A stretch of 64,000 nucleotides of DNA. It comes from Orbilia blumenaviensis. Lineage: Eukaryota > Ascomycota > Orbiliomycetes > Orbiliales > Orbiliaceae. The translations under genes were made by a program, and so were the position numbers. The notes under the pieces are model-generated. The model saw only the letters and a list, made by a program, of their open reading frames with translations, searched no databases and had not been told where the DNA came from. The stretch is taken from positions 1,116,001 to 1,180,000 of the forward strand of contig JAVHNS010000007.1 of NCBI GenBank assembly GCA_036872755.1, read 5' to 3'. This document shows, in pieces, positions 46,802-58,058 of the stretch. The first letter of the stretch is position 1; each line of letters opens with the position of its first letter.

Positions 46802-47771
46802 GATACGGTTGCCAGTACTATAGTTTTTAGACTACCATGTTGGAGTAGAGGAGATCAGGATACCATGGGCTTTGGGTAGAATACATATACATCGCGTTTG
46901 AACACTTATAACGGTTCCGATCGCTACGTCTGCACGGCAGTCATGGGCAACCAGCCCCTGAGCCGAGACTACCTCGCGTACAACTCTCAATTTACTTAGG
47001 CTTAATGAAGTCGTTCGGGCACCGGTGAAGAGTCCATTCAGAGCAATATGCAGATACCAAATTCTCGTCGAGTATTCGGAATAAATGATTCGCATATCGA
47101 GGGGGACACTTATGGCCGCTGGCCTCTGGTATCAATCGGCTAGCTGAATCCGTCCTATAATTTTTTGTTGATAACATATTAACACTGCATTAGTCTGCCG
47201 AACTATAACACGGAAAGCTGCAGCTCGAATCGACACGAACACGAGCTTACTCGTATTCACAATCCCAAAGCCGAGCGCGTGTCCACATGATATCGTAGTC
47301 ATACCCCGGCTGCTGACTCACAAATTGTTCCACCACCTATAAGGATGACTCCAATCTCAGAATTTCGAGAAATTCCAATCTAAAACGGAAAGCTTTCAGG
47401 TGTTTTATTGGCTGGAACGGATTTACACCGGGCCGACCCTAGTCATGCCGCTTTGTGGCATGCGAGAGAAAGGGCTTTGTGCAACGCCTATTCCGGTCGC
47501 AAAATATTTAAACTATTGCAAAAGACATGTCGAGCCTAGCAAAGATACACCTAGGGCCATTGGCATATTGCTTTAGAAAATCATGGGAATTTGATATTAC
47601 AAACCGGGAAGGCAAAGCCTATTGATCATATATACCTGCTACTCAGACGGGTTCTTCCACTTCTACCTCTCTTCTTTCGAAGCCTCTACGTTCATTACTG
47701 TGTCAGGATAAATTGGTATCCTAACTTTAACACCTCGAGATATCAATTTAACGCTCGCAACCGAAGGGACC
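46802..47771. other. Intergenic region, 970 bp
   Basis: No supported gene. It serves as the 3' flank of the aminopeptidase and the promoter of the F-box gene. Confidence 0.5.
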
Positions 47772-49073
47772 ATGGCGTCTTTGGCGTCCCTCCCACAAGA
47801 ACTTGTGGATATGATCCTTGATGACCTTAAGCCGGCAGACCTCGGCAAGGTCAGACAATTATCCAGAGATCACAATGCAAGATTCCAAGGCCTCTTTTGG
47901 CATCTCGTTTTTCATCCGCTCAAGATTAATCTTAGCACAGCATGCATCGAACGCCTTATTCGACTAGAAGGCTGCCCTGTCACCTCTCAAATCCAAAGTC
48001 TAGCCGTTTTTCCACACTTTTCTGAAGATCTTAAGATTTCCAGAACTACGTCTTTGCTCACAAAAGCCTTTGCGAGTCTGTCCAACCTAAAGTTCGTTAT
48101 GATCAATGTACACAGGCATGCGTCTGGGTTCGATTTTTGGAAACCAGTGATGGATGCTATCATTAAAAGCAAGAGGACAACAGTCGAGTACATACAGGGA
48201 CCAGGATGTGGGATCCAGATGTCGAAATTCAAATTCTCACCCAATCAGATAAAGGGATATACAACCACTTTCACCAATCTGAAATCGTTGGACATCAAAG
48301 CATCCGTCCAAGTCGAACGTGCCCATATTTCAGAGGAGTTCTGGTCGTTTATAGAAAAGATCGGGACGAACCTGGAAAACCTCACAGTCTCTACCGGTCG
48401 GACTGCTGAAACAATCTCGACACCGAACTCTCACGGTGGATACCTACCCCAGAATTTCAACTTGCCAAAGTTGAAAGAATTAAAGTTGTGCGATGTTTCT
48501 GTCACGCCGATGGACTTAAAGAAGCTTCTAAGGAACGCTGATCTAGAAGCCATCGATATTTCGCGTTGTCGGATGGCTGACCCAAAGAAAAACTGGTTCG
48601 AAGTGGTAAAATTTCTCAGGGACAACCGACTAGAAAAGGTAAAGAAGCTGGAACTCATGCTAAGCGCATACTATGTATGTCATGGGGGCGATTCTTATGA
48701 CTTGCCGAACTTGACAATCAATGGAGAGTGCAGCTGGACAAGTGAGGGTAATAATTGCAGAGTTATGTTACGTTCCGGACTGTTAAACCACTACGTAGCT
48801 CATAAAAATCTCTGGGATGAGCTGGGAAAACATGACGGCATAGATAATTTTTGGGCATCCTTGACAAATAATAAGTGGACGTCAAAACGGGCAACTCGGT
48901 GGAAGAGGCTCGAGACAGCAAATATTATATACAGATCCGAAGTCGAGGAACACAGGTACGCTGGCCATGGCGACTATGGCGACGATACGCACCAGGAGAT
49001 AGAGGATGAGTATGAAAGGAAGGTAATGGATATCAATGCGGAAGTGGACTCGGAGTGCGAAGGGATTGAATAG
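47772..49073 (+). CDS. F-box protein, 433 aa
   Basis: One exon. An F-box covers about residues 4-45 (LASLPQELVDMILDDLKPADLGKV), which would bind Skp1 in an SCF ubiquitin ligase. The rest resembles the degenerate leucine-rich or solenoid C-termini of the large fungal F-box family (for example NLENLTVSTG, LPKLKELKLCDVS, LEAIDISRC), which would choose the substrate. The last 50 residues are acidic. Such genes are numerous and fast-evolving in filamentous fungi, so the target is unknown. The ATG context is good (GGGACCATGG). Confidence 0.88.
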   Translation: MASLASLPQELVDMILDDLKPADLGKVRQLSRDHNARFQGLFWHLVFHPLKINLSTACIERLIRLEGCPVTSQIQSLAVFPHFSEDLKISRTTSLLTKAFASLSNLKFVMINVHRHASGFDFWKPVMDAIIKSKRTTVEYIQGPGCGIQMSKFKFSPNQIKGYTTTFTNLKSLDIKASVQVERAHISEEFWSFIEKIGTNLENLTVSTGRTAETISTPNSHGGYLPQNFNLPKLKELKLCDVSVTPMDLKKLLRNADLEAIDISRCRMADPKKNWFEVVKFLRDNRLEKVKKLELMLSAYYVCHGGDSYDLPNLTINGECSWTSEGNNCRVMLRSGLLNHYVAHKNLWDELGKHDGIDNFWASLTNNKWTSKRATRWKRLETANIIYRSEVEEHRYAGHGDYGDDTHQEIEDEYERKVMDINAEVDSECEGIE

Positions 49074-49746
49074 GCAGTATTTGTATAAACATAAACTTAA
49101 CCCTGCCCGCCTACTATAGGGCAGGCTTTGGGGATACAATAGTACCTAGCACTAAAAGAGGTACACTATATTTTCAATTTCTAGACATAGAGGTTGACTA
49201 CTAAAGTGTCATATCCTACGAAACGAAATTTGGTTCAACCTAGTCCTACGATGCTTTAGAGTTAACTCACTCATATATGTATAATTAAACAATGTCGCCC
49301 CTGAGAAGCAACTGTACTTCATATATTAGATCTGCTCACCTAAGTATCCAGAGACAGCTTTTAGGATATATCAATAGCAGTCAATGCCACTTAGTCAACG
49401 AACAGCACTTGCGGTTTGACTTGTTCTCGTAAAACAACCTCCACAAAGCGACCTGGTTTAACAGGTCCACAGCATTAGGACCGATCCAAGTTTGCATGGT
49501 TGAGTATATAGACTTGATTATTTCCGTAACGCCCCTAAAAATAAAAACAGTAGCGAACCCTCTTAACGCCTTTATTCCCCGAATTGATACATTCCCTTAG
49601 GAAGATACGTTTATCCGGATGGGTGATCCACAGGACCGCCCTGTATGAATCAAAAGAAACCTAATATAAAACGCAATTATGAAAAAATGTGTAATAAAAC
49701 AGTAGAAGGAGGAAGGAAAATAGAGTTAGTCAGAAAGAGCAGCGAA
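49074..49746. other. Convergent intergenic region
   Basis: 673 bases between the stop codons of the F-box gene and the MYND gene. AT-rich; nothing recognised. Confidence 0.5.
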
Positions 49747-51264
49747 TCAGAAGTCAGAATCAAGTTCGTAGTATACGGAATCCATAAATGAATTGCTTCC
49801 CCCATCTATGATCCAGCCCATATCCTCGACGAAGGAGTCAAAGTCTTCTTCATCAGGATAGTCCGAATCAAACGATGTATCAGTTTCTTCGCCGCTTTCG
49901 TCAGCTGCGAAGGATGTATTTCGGTTACCTTTGCTGCGATATTTAATTATCTTTTTGACGCTTCTGCGTGCCCTCCTTTTATTTTTCTTTTTTGCCTCGG
50001 CCCGAGTGACCGTTTCTGTATCCGAGGAAGTACCAGTGTTATCCAAAGTCGGACAGGCAGGATTCTGCAATGCATTAACTTGAGCAGCTGCCTTCTTGCG
50101 GTTCTGCTCCCTTTGACAAACAATAGCTAGCTTCTTCAAAATCCACTCGTAAGCTCCGGGAGTCTCCATCCAAGCGTCGCAGCTGTAGTTGTAGATGGTT
50201 TTAACTTCCTTGGGATACTTTTGGGCCTGTTGTTCCAGATCTTGTTCGAAAAAGCATCTCCAGACGATATATTTACCACCAAATGCCTTCCCACAAGTTT
50301 CGAATAGGAAATCAAGGTCGTTTTCCAAGCCATCGATAACCTTTTCGTATCCGTGAAAAGTATCGATGCGGTCAATATCATGTCTTTTATCCATGATGTC
50401 GGTGGAGTGAAAGTATTGCTTGATCATGTGGACAATATCAAATGGCAAATTTCCTCTAAGAATCTGTAGTTTGTGCATGTTTTTGATGTCAATGAGAAGC
50501 TTGAGCTTCACAAGGGCAAGAGGGATGAGGAATGAGACCGGGGGGCTGACTGAAACCATTTCGAAAGCCTTAAGGAGGCCCTGGGGTGGTTCGAAGGCAT
50601 CTGAATTCCGTATGGTGAGAAATGGCACTGGTTGTTTAGCGTGACAATCGTATTGATCACCGTTAACAAGCCAAAACTTGATAAAGTCGTAAGCGTTCTG
50701 TTTGCTACCAACACGAAGCATCAAGTTGGTAGTGACACAACGGATACTCATGGGGTCACATCTGCCAAGGAACTGAGTAGCGATAGCTACGTTGCAGGCA
50801 TTGACGACGCCACGGTGAGTGTTGATATTGTGATAGGCTGAGATGAGACTGAATCGTGCCATCATGATTCGTGCGCAGAAAGTGGTGCAGAAGCACTTGT
50901 GTTCGAGGCCTGGTGCTTTGCCATTTTCGATGCCAGCAAGCATACCTTTGAGATCCCTATATTCCGGGCAATCTTCTTGATGAACGAATGCGCATTCAGC
51001 TTCTTCCAGGTTCGCCTTGGCAGCTTGAATCTCGAGGCAACCTTCGTTATGATCTTGGAAATGCCATTGTCGGTGCCTTTCGCAGCAGTAGAACACCGAC
51101 TTGCATCCCTTACAGCACATTTCAGTTTTGCTCCCGCACACTTGACATTCGTTCTCCGGAAGTCTAGTATGCAAATCCATAGCTCTTCTTTGAGGAGATA
51201 AAACAAAGGGTGTCGCAAGTCGTCTGTTTTCAGGTAAGATATATCCTGTTGGATATACGCACAT
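49747..51264 (-). CDS. MYND zinc-finger protein, 505 aa
   Basis: One exon. A MYND finger lies at about residues 40-76 (CQVCGSKTEMCCKGC, VFYCCERHRQWHFQDH), a zinc-binding, protein-contact module. The middle 300 residues are typical of a fungal-specific MYND family without catalytic motifs; there is no SET domain. A basic stretch (KKKNKRRARRSVKK, about 425-440) could be a nuclear signal. The C-terminus is strongly acidic. The start is uncertain between the ATG at 51264 and the ATG 28 codons later (MDLHTRLPENE), which sits 12 residues before the finger. The function is unknown; transcriptional or protein-interaction roles are usual for MYND proteins. Confidence 0.85.
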   Translation of the reverse strand: MCVYPTGYILPENRRLATPFVLSPQRRAMDLHTRLPENECQVCGSKTEMCCKGCKSVFYCCERHRQWHFQDHNEGCLEIQAAKANLEEAECAFVHQEDCPEYRDLKGMLAGIENGKAPGLEHKCFCTTFCARIMMARFSLISAYHNINTHRGVVNACNVAIATQFLGRCDPMSIRCVTTNLMLRVGSKQNAYDFIKFWLVNGDQYDCHAKQPVPFLTIRNSDAFEPPQGLLKAFEMVSVSPPVSFLIPLALVKLKLLIDIKNMHKLQILRGNLPFDIVHMIKQYFHSTDIMDKRHDIDRIDTFHGYEKVIDGLENDLDFLFETCGKAFGGKYIVWRCFFEQDLEQQAQKYPKEVKTIYNYSCDAWMETPGAYEWILKKLAIVCQREQNRKKAAAQVNALQNPACPTLDNTGTSSDTETVTRAEAKKKNKRRARRSVKKIIKYRSKGNRNTSFAADESGEETDTSFDSDYPDEEDFDSFVEDMGWIIDGGSNSFMDSVYYELDSDF

Positions 51265-52690
51265 TTAACGTGTGGGATTTATATATAGGCGTATTAGCTA
51301 TTATATGGGTGGGACCTAAAGAAGTTAGTTTAAAAGTTTAGGATACAGCTTGACCAAGAGGATTGCTCTTACGGTTAGGCGGAGGCAAGAGAGATAGGAT
51401 GATCCCTATTTCGGGGGGGACAAGAGTAGAACGTGAAGCGGGAACAAGAGGAGGACGGGAGGAAGAGGACGGGAGGCAGGGAAGAACGGGAGGACGAGAA
51501 GCGGGAGGATCTAGGAAGGCCACTGAAAGATTCCCAATACTATTGGAACCCTAACAGGACCTTCTTTTATTGAGGGATGAGAGTTGAGATTAGAGAGGAG
51601 GAAGATGATTAGGTGGTTAGTGGGAAGGTTATAAGTGGTTGAAGGGGATCGAAGCAGAATCCTTAGGGTAGAACGTTGAAAACTTGCCCTGAATGCCCAT
51701 TAGCAGCCATGATCACGTGAACATTTCATACCCACCTTGAGTTTGGCATACTTAGGCTTACTGTGAAGACACAACAATTTTGGAGGCTCACATTAACATT
51801 ACACCTTGCACTATATTACCGTCTACAAAGCTATGTTGTAACAACAGGACTACTTAAGTATTTGGCTACTGCGATATGTACAACAATGTGGCACCAGTTC
51901 TTCTGAACCGAAGTTCGATACCAATGCAAAGCTGGCTGCAAAAGCAGTCAGATAGTTCAGCTTGTTATAGCAAACATTATAATGAGGTAAGACGCATTCC
52001 TAGCTGGTTTACTACCGAGATGATTGGCTCATCATTTTGATACATGCTAATGTTCAATTCTCATGGTATGAAATGCCTAGAATACTGAATTGCATACAAC
52101 TATCTACTTCATATATTGCATTGGCAACCTTTCAGGCATGCATGGAATTCAAACAGCAAGCTATACTAGAGGATGTTCCGGAATACCACACAGAGCTGCG
52201 TTGCAGTCCTCATCTGCCCAGCCAATCAAAACCCTGGATCTCAAACAATCGATGCCCACCCGCAAAAGGCAGGTGCATCTATCGATCTCTCACTGCATAC
52301 CCGCCGAACTCCGATTCCCTCATTTCTTCCAAGTGACTCAAACATCAAGTTTCCAAGATCTCGCGGTCGCATGTTCTTCCCCATCAAGCCCAATGTTGTT
52401 AGATGCCTAGCAAGCTCGGAGCCTGTATTACATAATCACAAGGGTAGGAGTTCTAATTATTTCGATTTCAGGGGATCCTTTTCGAGCTTTCTGGCAGTTA
52501 GATATCACTGCACTTACGTATTGGGCACAAGGCGTGGGATATATATAACCTTTTTCCAAACTTCACTAAAGATTTTAGTTCTTTTCCTTTTCTTTGTTCT
52601 TCATTCCTACTTCGACTTCTCCAAAGTTTGTTCAGGGAATTATTTCATAGGGTTCGGAATACAACAGAGTCAACGCAATCGGGTTTTCCA
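51265..52690. other. Divergent intergenic region, 1.4 kb
   Basis: No supported gene. It includes a purine-rich imperfect repeat at about 51420-51515 made of GGGAGGA/GGACGGGAGG units. Three overlapping ORFs around 52037-52757 show no domain. Confidence 0.5.
51420..51515 (+). repeat. Purine-rich imperfect repeat
   Basis: Nearly all A/G on the plus strand, with recurring GGACGGGAGG and GGGAGGA phrases. It is a low-complexity minisatellite upstream of the MYND gene. Confidence 0.6.
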
Positions 52691-54434
52691 ATGGCCGTGG
52701 CTACACAATCAATTGATGCGCTCGTTCGCGAACATAAAGCGAATCGAGAAGTCTTAATTGCGAAAGAAAAGGAGAGACGTCATGGTAGGTATCATAGAAA
52801 AAGCCCTGTGCTAAGTAGTACGATACATACTTACTCTGGTAGACTTTGGTTTCCGCCAACGAATGTCCCCCTTGGCTGTCGAGGCCGCAGCTGTCGTCCG
52901 CGAGATCCGCGAGATCGAAAAAGTAAAAGTATGGTCCAAAGTAGCTGAAAGTCAGGAGGAAGTGTATTCTGGTATGGCTTTTACGCTCGCGAAGGAACGG
53001 ATGGAAAAGACGCTGTTGTGGAAGGTTGTGAAGCGCATGCCCAAGGGTGCGCTTTTGCATTCGCATTTTGATGCTATGTGCGATAGTATGTACTTCCTAA
53101 TTTATACGATTCTCACCTGCATATATTAACCAATTTTTTATACAGTGAGGTGGATGTGCGAGGCTGCTATCGAAATGCCTGACGTTCTTGTCAGCGTTCC
53201 CAGGCCTCTTTTGACATCGGACGATTATGCAAATGCTGCAGCTCCTACTTTCAAGATTGGCGAGGTTACCACAGACTCTACTCCGTTCACCTCTGCCTCC
53301 TATGAGCCTGGTACATTTGTACCACTCGCTTCACAGATCACACCTTCAAACCGCGAGGATTTCATAAACTACTTTATCCGTCACACTACAATCTCTATCC
53401 CTGAGTCACTCAGCCAACACCATGGCCTCCATAACATCTGGCGCCGCTTCCAAGCCGTCTTTGGTGTAATTCTAGGAATTAGCCAGTATACTCCTTTCTT
53501 CCGTAAGATGGTAACTCGTGTTATGTCCCAGCTTGCGGCCGACGGCGTCCGCTATGTCGATATCCGGACCGTCTTCTTCGTACCCGAAAACCCAGAAGAC
53601 AGACATAAGGGTGCCTTCCAGCAAATTGCAGCTTTTAAGGAAGAACTAGAAGCTTTCAAGGCTACCCCAGAGGGAAAGAACTTCTGGGGCGCTCGAATCA
53701 TCTGGACAACTCTTCGAATTCACTCCCGCGAATATATTGAGGAGAATATGCGTTATTGCGTCGAAGTATACAAGAAGTTCCCAGATATCATTGCTGGATT
53801 CGATCTTGTGGGTCAAGAAGACCTCGGTCGCCCTTTAGTGGACCTCATTCCAGAGCTCAAGTACTTTGAAACTCTCTGTGCCCAAGAAGGTGTTACTATT
53901 CCATTTTTCTTCCATGCCGGAGAAGTCAACTCTGACGGCGACGTTCACGACGAAAATTTGTTTGATGCCATTCTTTTGGGAACCAAGAGAATTGGTCATG
54001 GATTTTCTATGTACAAACACCCACTACTCCTCGAAGAAGTTAGAGAACGAAATATCTGCCTCGAAGTCTGCCCGATTTCAAACGAAGTTCTGAGGTTAGC
54101 CAGTTCAATTTTATCTCACCCACTGCCATCTTTCATGGCAAACGGAGTTGCAGTCGCACTTGCCAATGACGATCCAGGTATCTTGGGGCAAGGGGCTACA
54201 GGAATGAGCCACGACTTCTTCCAAGTGCTTCAAGCGTTTGATAATGTTGGGTTGGAGGGAGTCGGAGATTTGGTGGAAACAAGTGTAATGTTTGCCGCTT
54301 TCGAAGGCGAAGAAGTCGGAGTCGTTAAACCCGGTGGGCTCAGAGAGAAATACCTAAAAGAGCTGAGGGAGGAATGGGAAGAGTTTTACAAGTGGATTGT
54401 GGAGGAAATTAAGCCATCAGTTGCCACCTTGTAG
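52691..54434 (+). CDS. ADA2/ADGF-like adenosine deaminase family protein, 541 aa
   Basis: Exons: 52691-52784, 52843-53085 and 53146-54434; phases agree. Adenosine deaminases hydrolyse adenosine to inosine with one zinc ion. The zinc and catalytic residues of the superfamily are present: HSHFDA (H104 and H106), HAGE (H369, catalytic E372), the His of RIGHG, and the Asp pair in NDDPG. The extra N-terminal region before the barrel (PLAVEAAAVVREIREIEK) is characteristic of the ADGF/ADA2 subgroup rather than classical ADA. Unlike secreted animal ADA2 it has no signal peptide, so it is probably cytoplasmic; fungal members are often annotated CECR1. The exact substrate is inferred, not shown. Confidence 0.92.
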
Positions 54435-54847
54435 GGTGGCAAGCTGCCTGCAAGACACGATATTTATATTTTCGCAGATTCTTTTTAACATAACTGGTCA
54501 TTTCGGAGTTTATTCAACATGATGGGGTTGGGAATGGCGTCTACGAATATTCAACAATTGCATGGGATTAGGCAGTCTCAGTGGGCAAAAGTCTAGTTTA
54601 ACAGTTACAGCCCATGTACTATATTCAACAAAGTTTATTAATATGGTGGGGCATGGAGGGTATTCAACAATAGCTAGATTGTAACAATCGCCGTTTGCAG
54701 TGGCCATTCAACTAGGCCCTGACTTATGTCTAATGTCTATAAGGTTTATAAAATTCTACACGATATGAAAAGACTTCGGAGGGTACTAGGCTGTTCAATA
54801 TTCTTCTAGTGCATAAACCCACGCCGTCGATTATGTAGAAATCACGA
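54435..54847. other. Convergent intergenic region between the deaminase gene and RAD9
   Basis: 413 bases with no gene. It contains three similar phrases (TATTCAACAT, TATTCAACAA) spread over 54510-54670, perhaps a small degenerate repeat. Confidence 0.45.
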
Positions 54848-56803
54848 TCAGTCGTCGAATAGGCCTTTAACCTAGAATAGACATGAGTATCGATTCCACG
54901 AATATCATAGCAATGTTCAGGGCGTAGGATACTTACCACATTCTTCCGCTGGGTTGCTTCAACATAGCTCCCTGATTCCTCTACTCGTTCTTCTCTCTGT
55001 TCTCCCTGTTTCCTAGCAACTGCCTTTCCTTTATCCGCATTAACCGCCCGTTCCTGCAATTCCACGAATGAAACCCTCTCGGATCCTAGAGATGCATCCC
55101 ACCCAAGCACGTCCTCCTCGTCAAGATCGTCTAGTAATGCTTCAAACTGCTCATCACCAGCGGGAACCGGTGACGAACCAAATACGTCGTCATCATCGTC
55201 CATAATAAATAGGCTCTGGCTTTGCCTGGGCGGTAATGATCCTCGGAGGCCTGTCGAAAGAGAAGGCTGTCGGCTAACCGGTACTAATGGTGAATCCTTA
55301 CTATTCGGAACCGCGGATACAGACCCATCACGAGGAGTAACTCGCGATGGCGGTGGCGGCATCTCCGTAGATATAGACCCGAGCCTTGAAGTTTCCCTTA
55401 CAGCAGCCTCTGGCTGTACTGACGCACTCGGTAGCATAGTAGGTATAGCCGACTTCAAAGCAACCGACGTCTCCCTAATCCTCGCCGCACTCCCCGGAAC
55501 ACTCCCAGGGGCAGCACTCCTATGACTCATAATCTTCGCAACAGGCTCCGCTTTCCCTGCTGGTCCTGTGGCGCCCTTCTTCCGCGTCATAAGCGTGAAT
55601 TCGCAAAACATACCGTTCTGATCATAGGTTATCTGCATCGGTTGCCCTGGCTCACCATATGCAGCTTGTATTTGTATATGTTCGAATGTCCCTGCATGGG
55701 TGACTATGGACTTGAAGTCTTTGACTGAGACGGCAATTGCAGTGTCCCGGGTTACTTGGAATTCGTTAAATTCTATGAGATCGAGTTCAATGGAGGTTTG
55801 TAGGGGTGTTCTTAGGATATCTACGAACATTAAGGTTAATAAACTTTGAGGTGAAGTTTTTGACTATAAACAGGGAATACATACGGGCACCATCAATAAT
55901 TTTAAGGGTGTAACTGGTGAAATTAACTCGTTCTTCTTCAGGTGCGATTTCCAGATGCTCCGTCTTAGGACCAAAATGTTCCATCCATTTCTTCAGTTCA
56001 CCAGCTCTGATAGCCCACTTATTCACACCCCACTCTTTTAAGAAAGTAGCATGTATGATATCTGCTTCTTCGTACTGCAGGCGAAATGTTTTCATGATCC
56101 CTGAATTACATCAAGGATTAGTAGAGATCTTACAAGGTTCTAATAGATTAGATCAACTTACCATGTCGGCAAAATAACTTGACAACAAGTCTGCATTGTC
56201 CTTTGTTTGGCTTTTCCTGAAGCACAATCTCGCACTTATCAATTCCTCCAACTGAATTCTCATCCCTCTCTCTATTGATAGACTCCTGTACGTATCTTCC
56301 GCGAAAAACGGGTAACAGCGCCTATCCGAAAAAAGTTCAGATGTTAGCGTCTAGAATCCCGATATTGTACCCCACAAAAATATTTTCACGGCTTGCGGTT
56401 GAAGGACTTGAAACATACCTTAACATTCATCTTGCACTTAAACGACCCTTCCTCCCCCCTCTGTGAGACCTGGCTACCACCATTACTTCCAAAAGACAAC
56501 CGAGTCGGGTCTGGCACGAAGTTGTAAGAATCACAAAACATATCGCCTGCAAGGCATATCAAAATGTGAGCTGAATGCGTCGGATTCAGGGTTCGTAGGT
56601 TTAACTGTAAGGATGCAAGTCCAATGACGGTTAATTTTGGGGTTAATTCCTAAAACTTCACTAGGCTGTTATAGGTATTCGAACTCTACCTTGTTTCTTC
56701 TAGCTTCCAATGTAACCGAATCCCCGAATTTAGATAAACAGGTAAGTGCCTCGTATAACCTGTCGACAGCGAGGGGATTGAGTATTATCTGAAGCGTTGC
56801 CAT
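54848..56803 (-). CDS. RAD9: Rad9 DNA-damage checkpoint clamp subunit, 527 aa, six exons
   Basis: Exons: 56803-56690, 56604-56419, 56321-56162, 56100-55885, 55820-54937 and 54871-54848; all phases agree. Rad9 forms the 9-1-1 clamp with Rad1 and Hus1, which is loaded at damaged DNA to activate the ATR kinase. The PCNA-like part spans about residues 1-255 (MATLQIILNPLAVDRL, LRTLNPTHSA, IMKTFRLQYEEAD, FNEFQVTRDTAIAV). The Ser/Pro-rich tail (about 255-500) would be phosphorylated and bind TopBP1-type proteins, and ends with an acidic stretch. The last exon is only 24 nt and gives the conserved ending VKGLFDD after TQRKN; reading through the GTAAGT intron instead would give a longer unconserved tail. 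A run of about 20 A directly precedes the ATG in the mRNA sense. Confidence 0.94.
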
Positions 56804-58058
56804 GTTTTTTTTTTTTTTTTTTTTTAATAATGCACCTTCAGTGTGTGGTTCTGCGTTGTGGAACGTTGGAATGTGGCAAACGGTGTAAACAACGCGAGTC
56901 TTCAGGATCTGGTTATAATCATGCGTCTGGTGACAGTTGTATATGGGATGGTGATAAGTGTTATATATTAAGCTGGGGAGGGGTTTCCGATTCTGCCATG
57001 ATCATGGTTCAAGCCCAATGGCATTGTCGTGGAGATGGTGCATGGTGTTTAATACATATTGTTGCAGACGTGATGGGACAGGCATGCGAAGGTTTAGGAA
57101 CAAAAGTCAGGTTGACCAGCCCATAAAGTTAAGCTAGGCCGGCATGCCCGATAAGTATGCGCGAATGGCTCGGAAACATAGCCATACATGCCAACGGTAG
57201 TTCAATTCCGTATACATATTACTTGGGTACTCAGATATACTACGAGAATATCACTCGGAGAGCTTGAGTGATTATTTTAAGTATAACCAGATCTATGAAG
57301 TCGGTTGCAGGAGACAAGTTGCAGTATCATATCTAAAGTTTATCCCTAGAGGTACAGGTAACCATCGATTCACTTGGCTAGCTTCTCTTCTTCTCCTCCA
57401 GGGCCTACACGGTGCCAATGTTACAGCAGCGTTGCTATTAACCACTTCAACGAAAGGACCAGGGCACTGGTCCCCTGCCATAGTTTAATTATTTTGCATT
57501 TCCAACCTGCCAAGTTTTTGGCATGGCGTCTTTGCATGATAGTTATAAGGATGATAATATCATAGCAGAAATGAGTAGAGAAAGCCAGCTATTGGTACCA
57601 ATAAGAACGCCTTGAAATATTTGATAATACCAAAAAGACTAGGGGGGAAAAAAAAAGGAAAGGAGGCTTTGGGGGAGCTTCAGGGTAAAAATCGCAGGCA
57701 CGGTCGACGAGATTGATTCAATCGTCTTAACCTTGGTGTGCACCGCTCATTTTTTTTGAAGCCCCTTGGGTATCCCGCTCGAAAAAAAAAAAAAAAAAAA
57801 AAAGGGAAATAAGAAAGGGGGAAGTATAAGACGTAGGAGAGGAGTACTGATGTCTCTGAAGTAAAAAGCGAGGGAACCCCAGTCCTAGTCTCAACCTCCT
57901 TATCCCACCAAATGTGAAATTTGAAGCCGCATGCGCTGCCATCTCTTCTTCCGTACCGTTTAAAACAAAAAAGAGAGAGAGAGATCAAAACGAGCGACGA
58001 GCGAAAGACGAAGAAGCGACGAGCGAGCTAACAGGATCACGCTCGGAATGCTAACAAC
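56804..58058. other. Intergenic region between RAD9 and UBC8
   Basis: 1.25 kb without a supported gene. A poly-T tract at 56804-56825 adjoins the RAD9 start, and a poly-A tract lies at about 57782-57803. ORFs here on both strands have no domain. Confidence 0.5.

Noticed and set aside
54730..54847. Longer RAD9 C-terminus by read-through
   Set aside because: Splicing the GTAAGT intron gives the conserved VKGLFDD end; the read-through tail is not conserved-looking.
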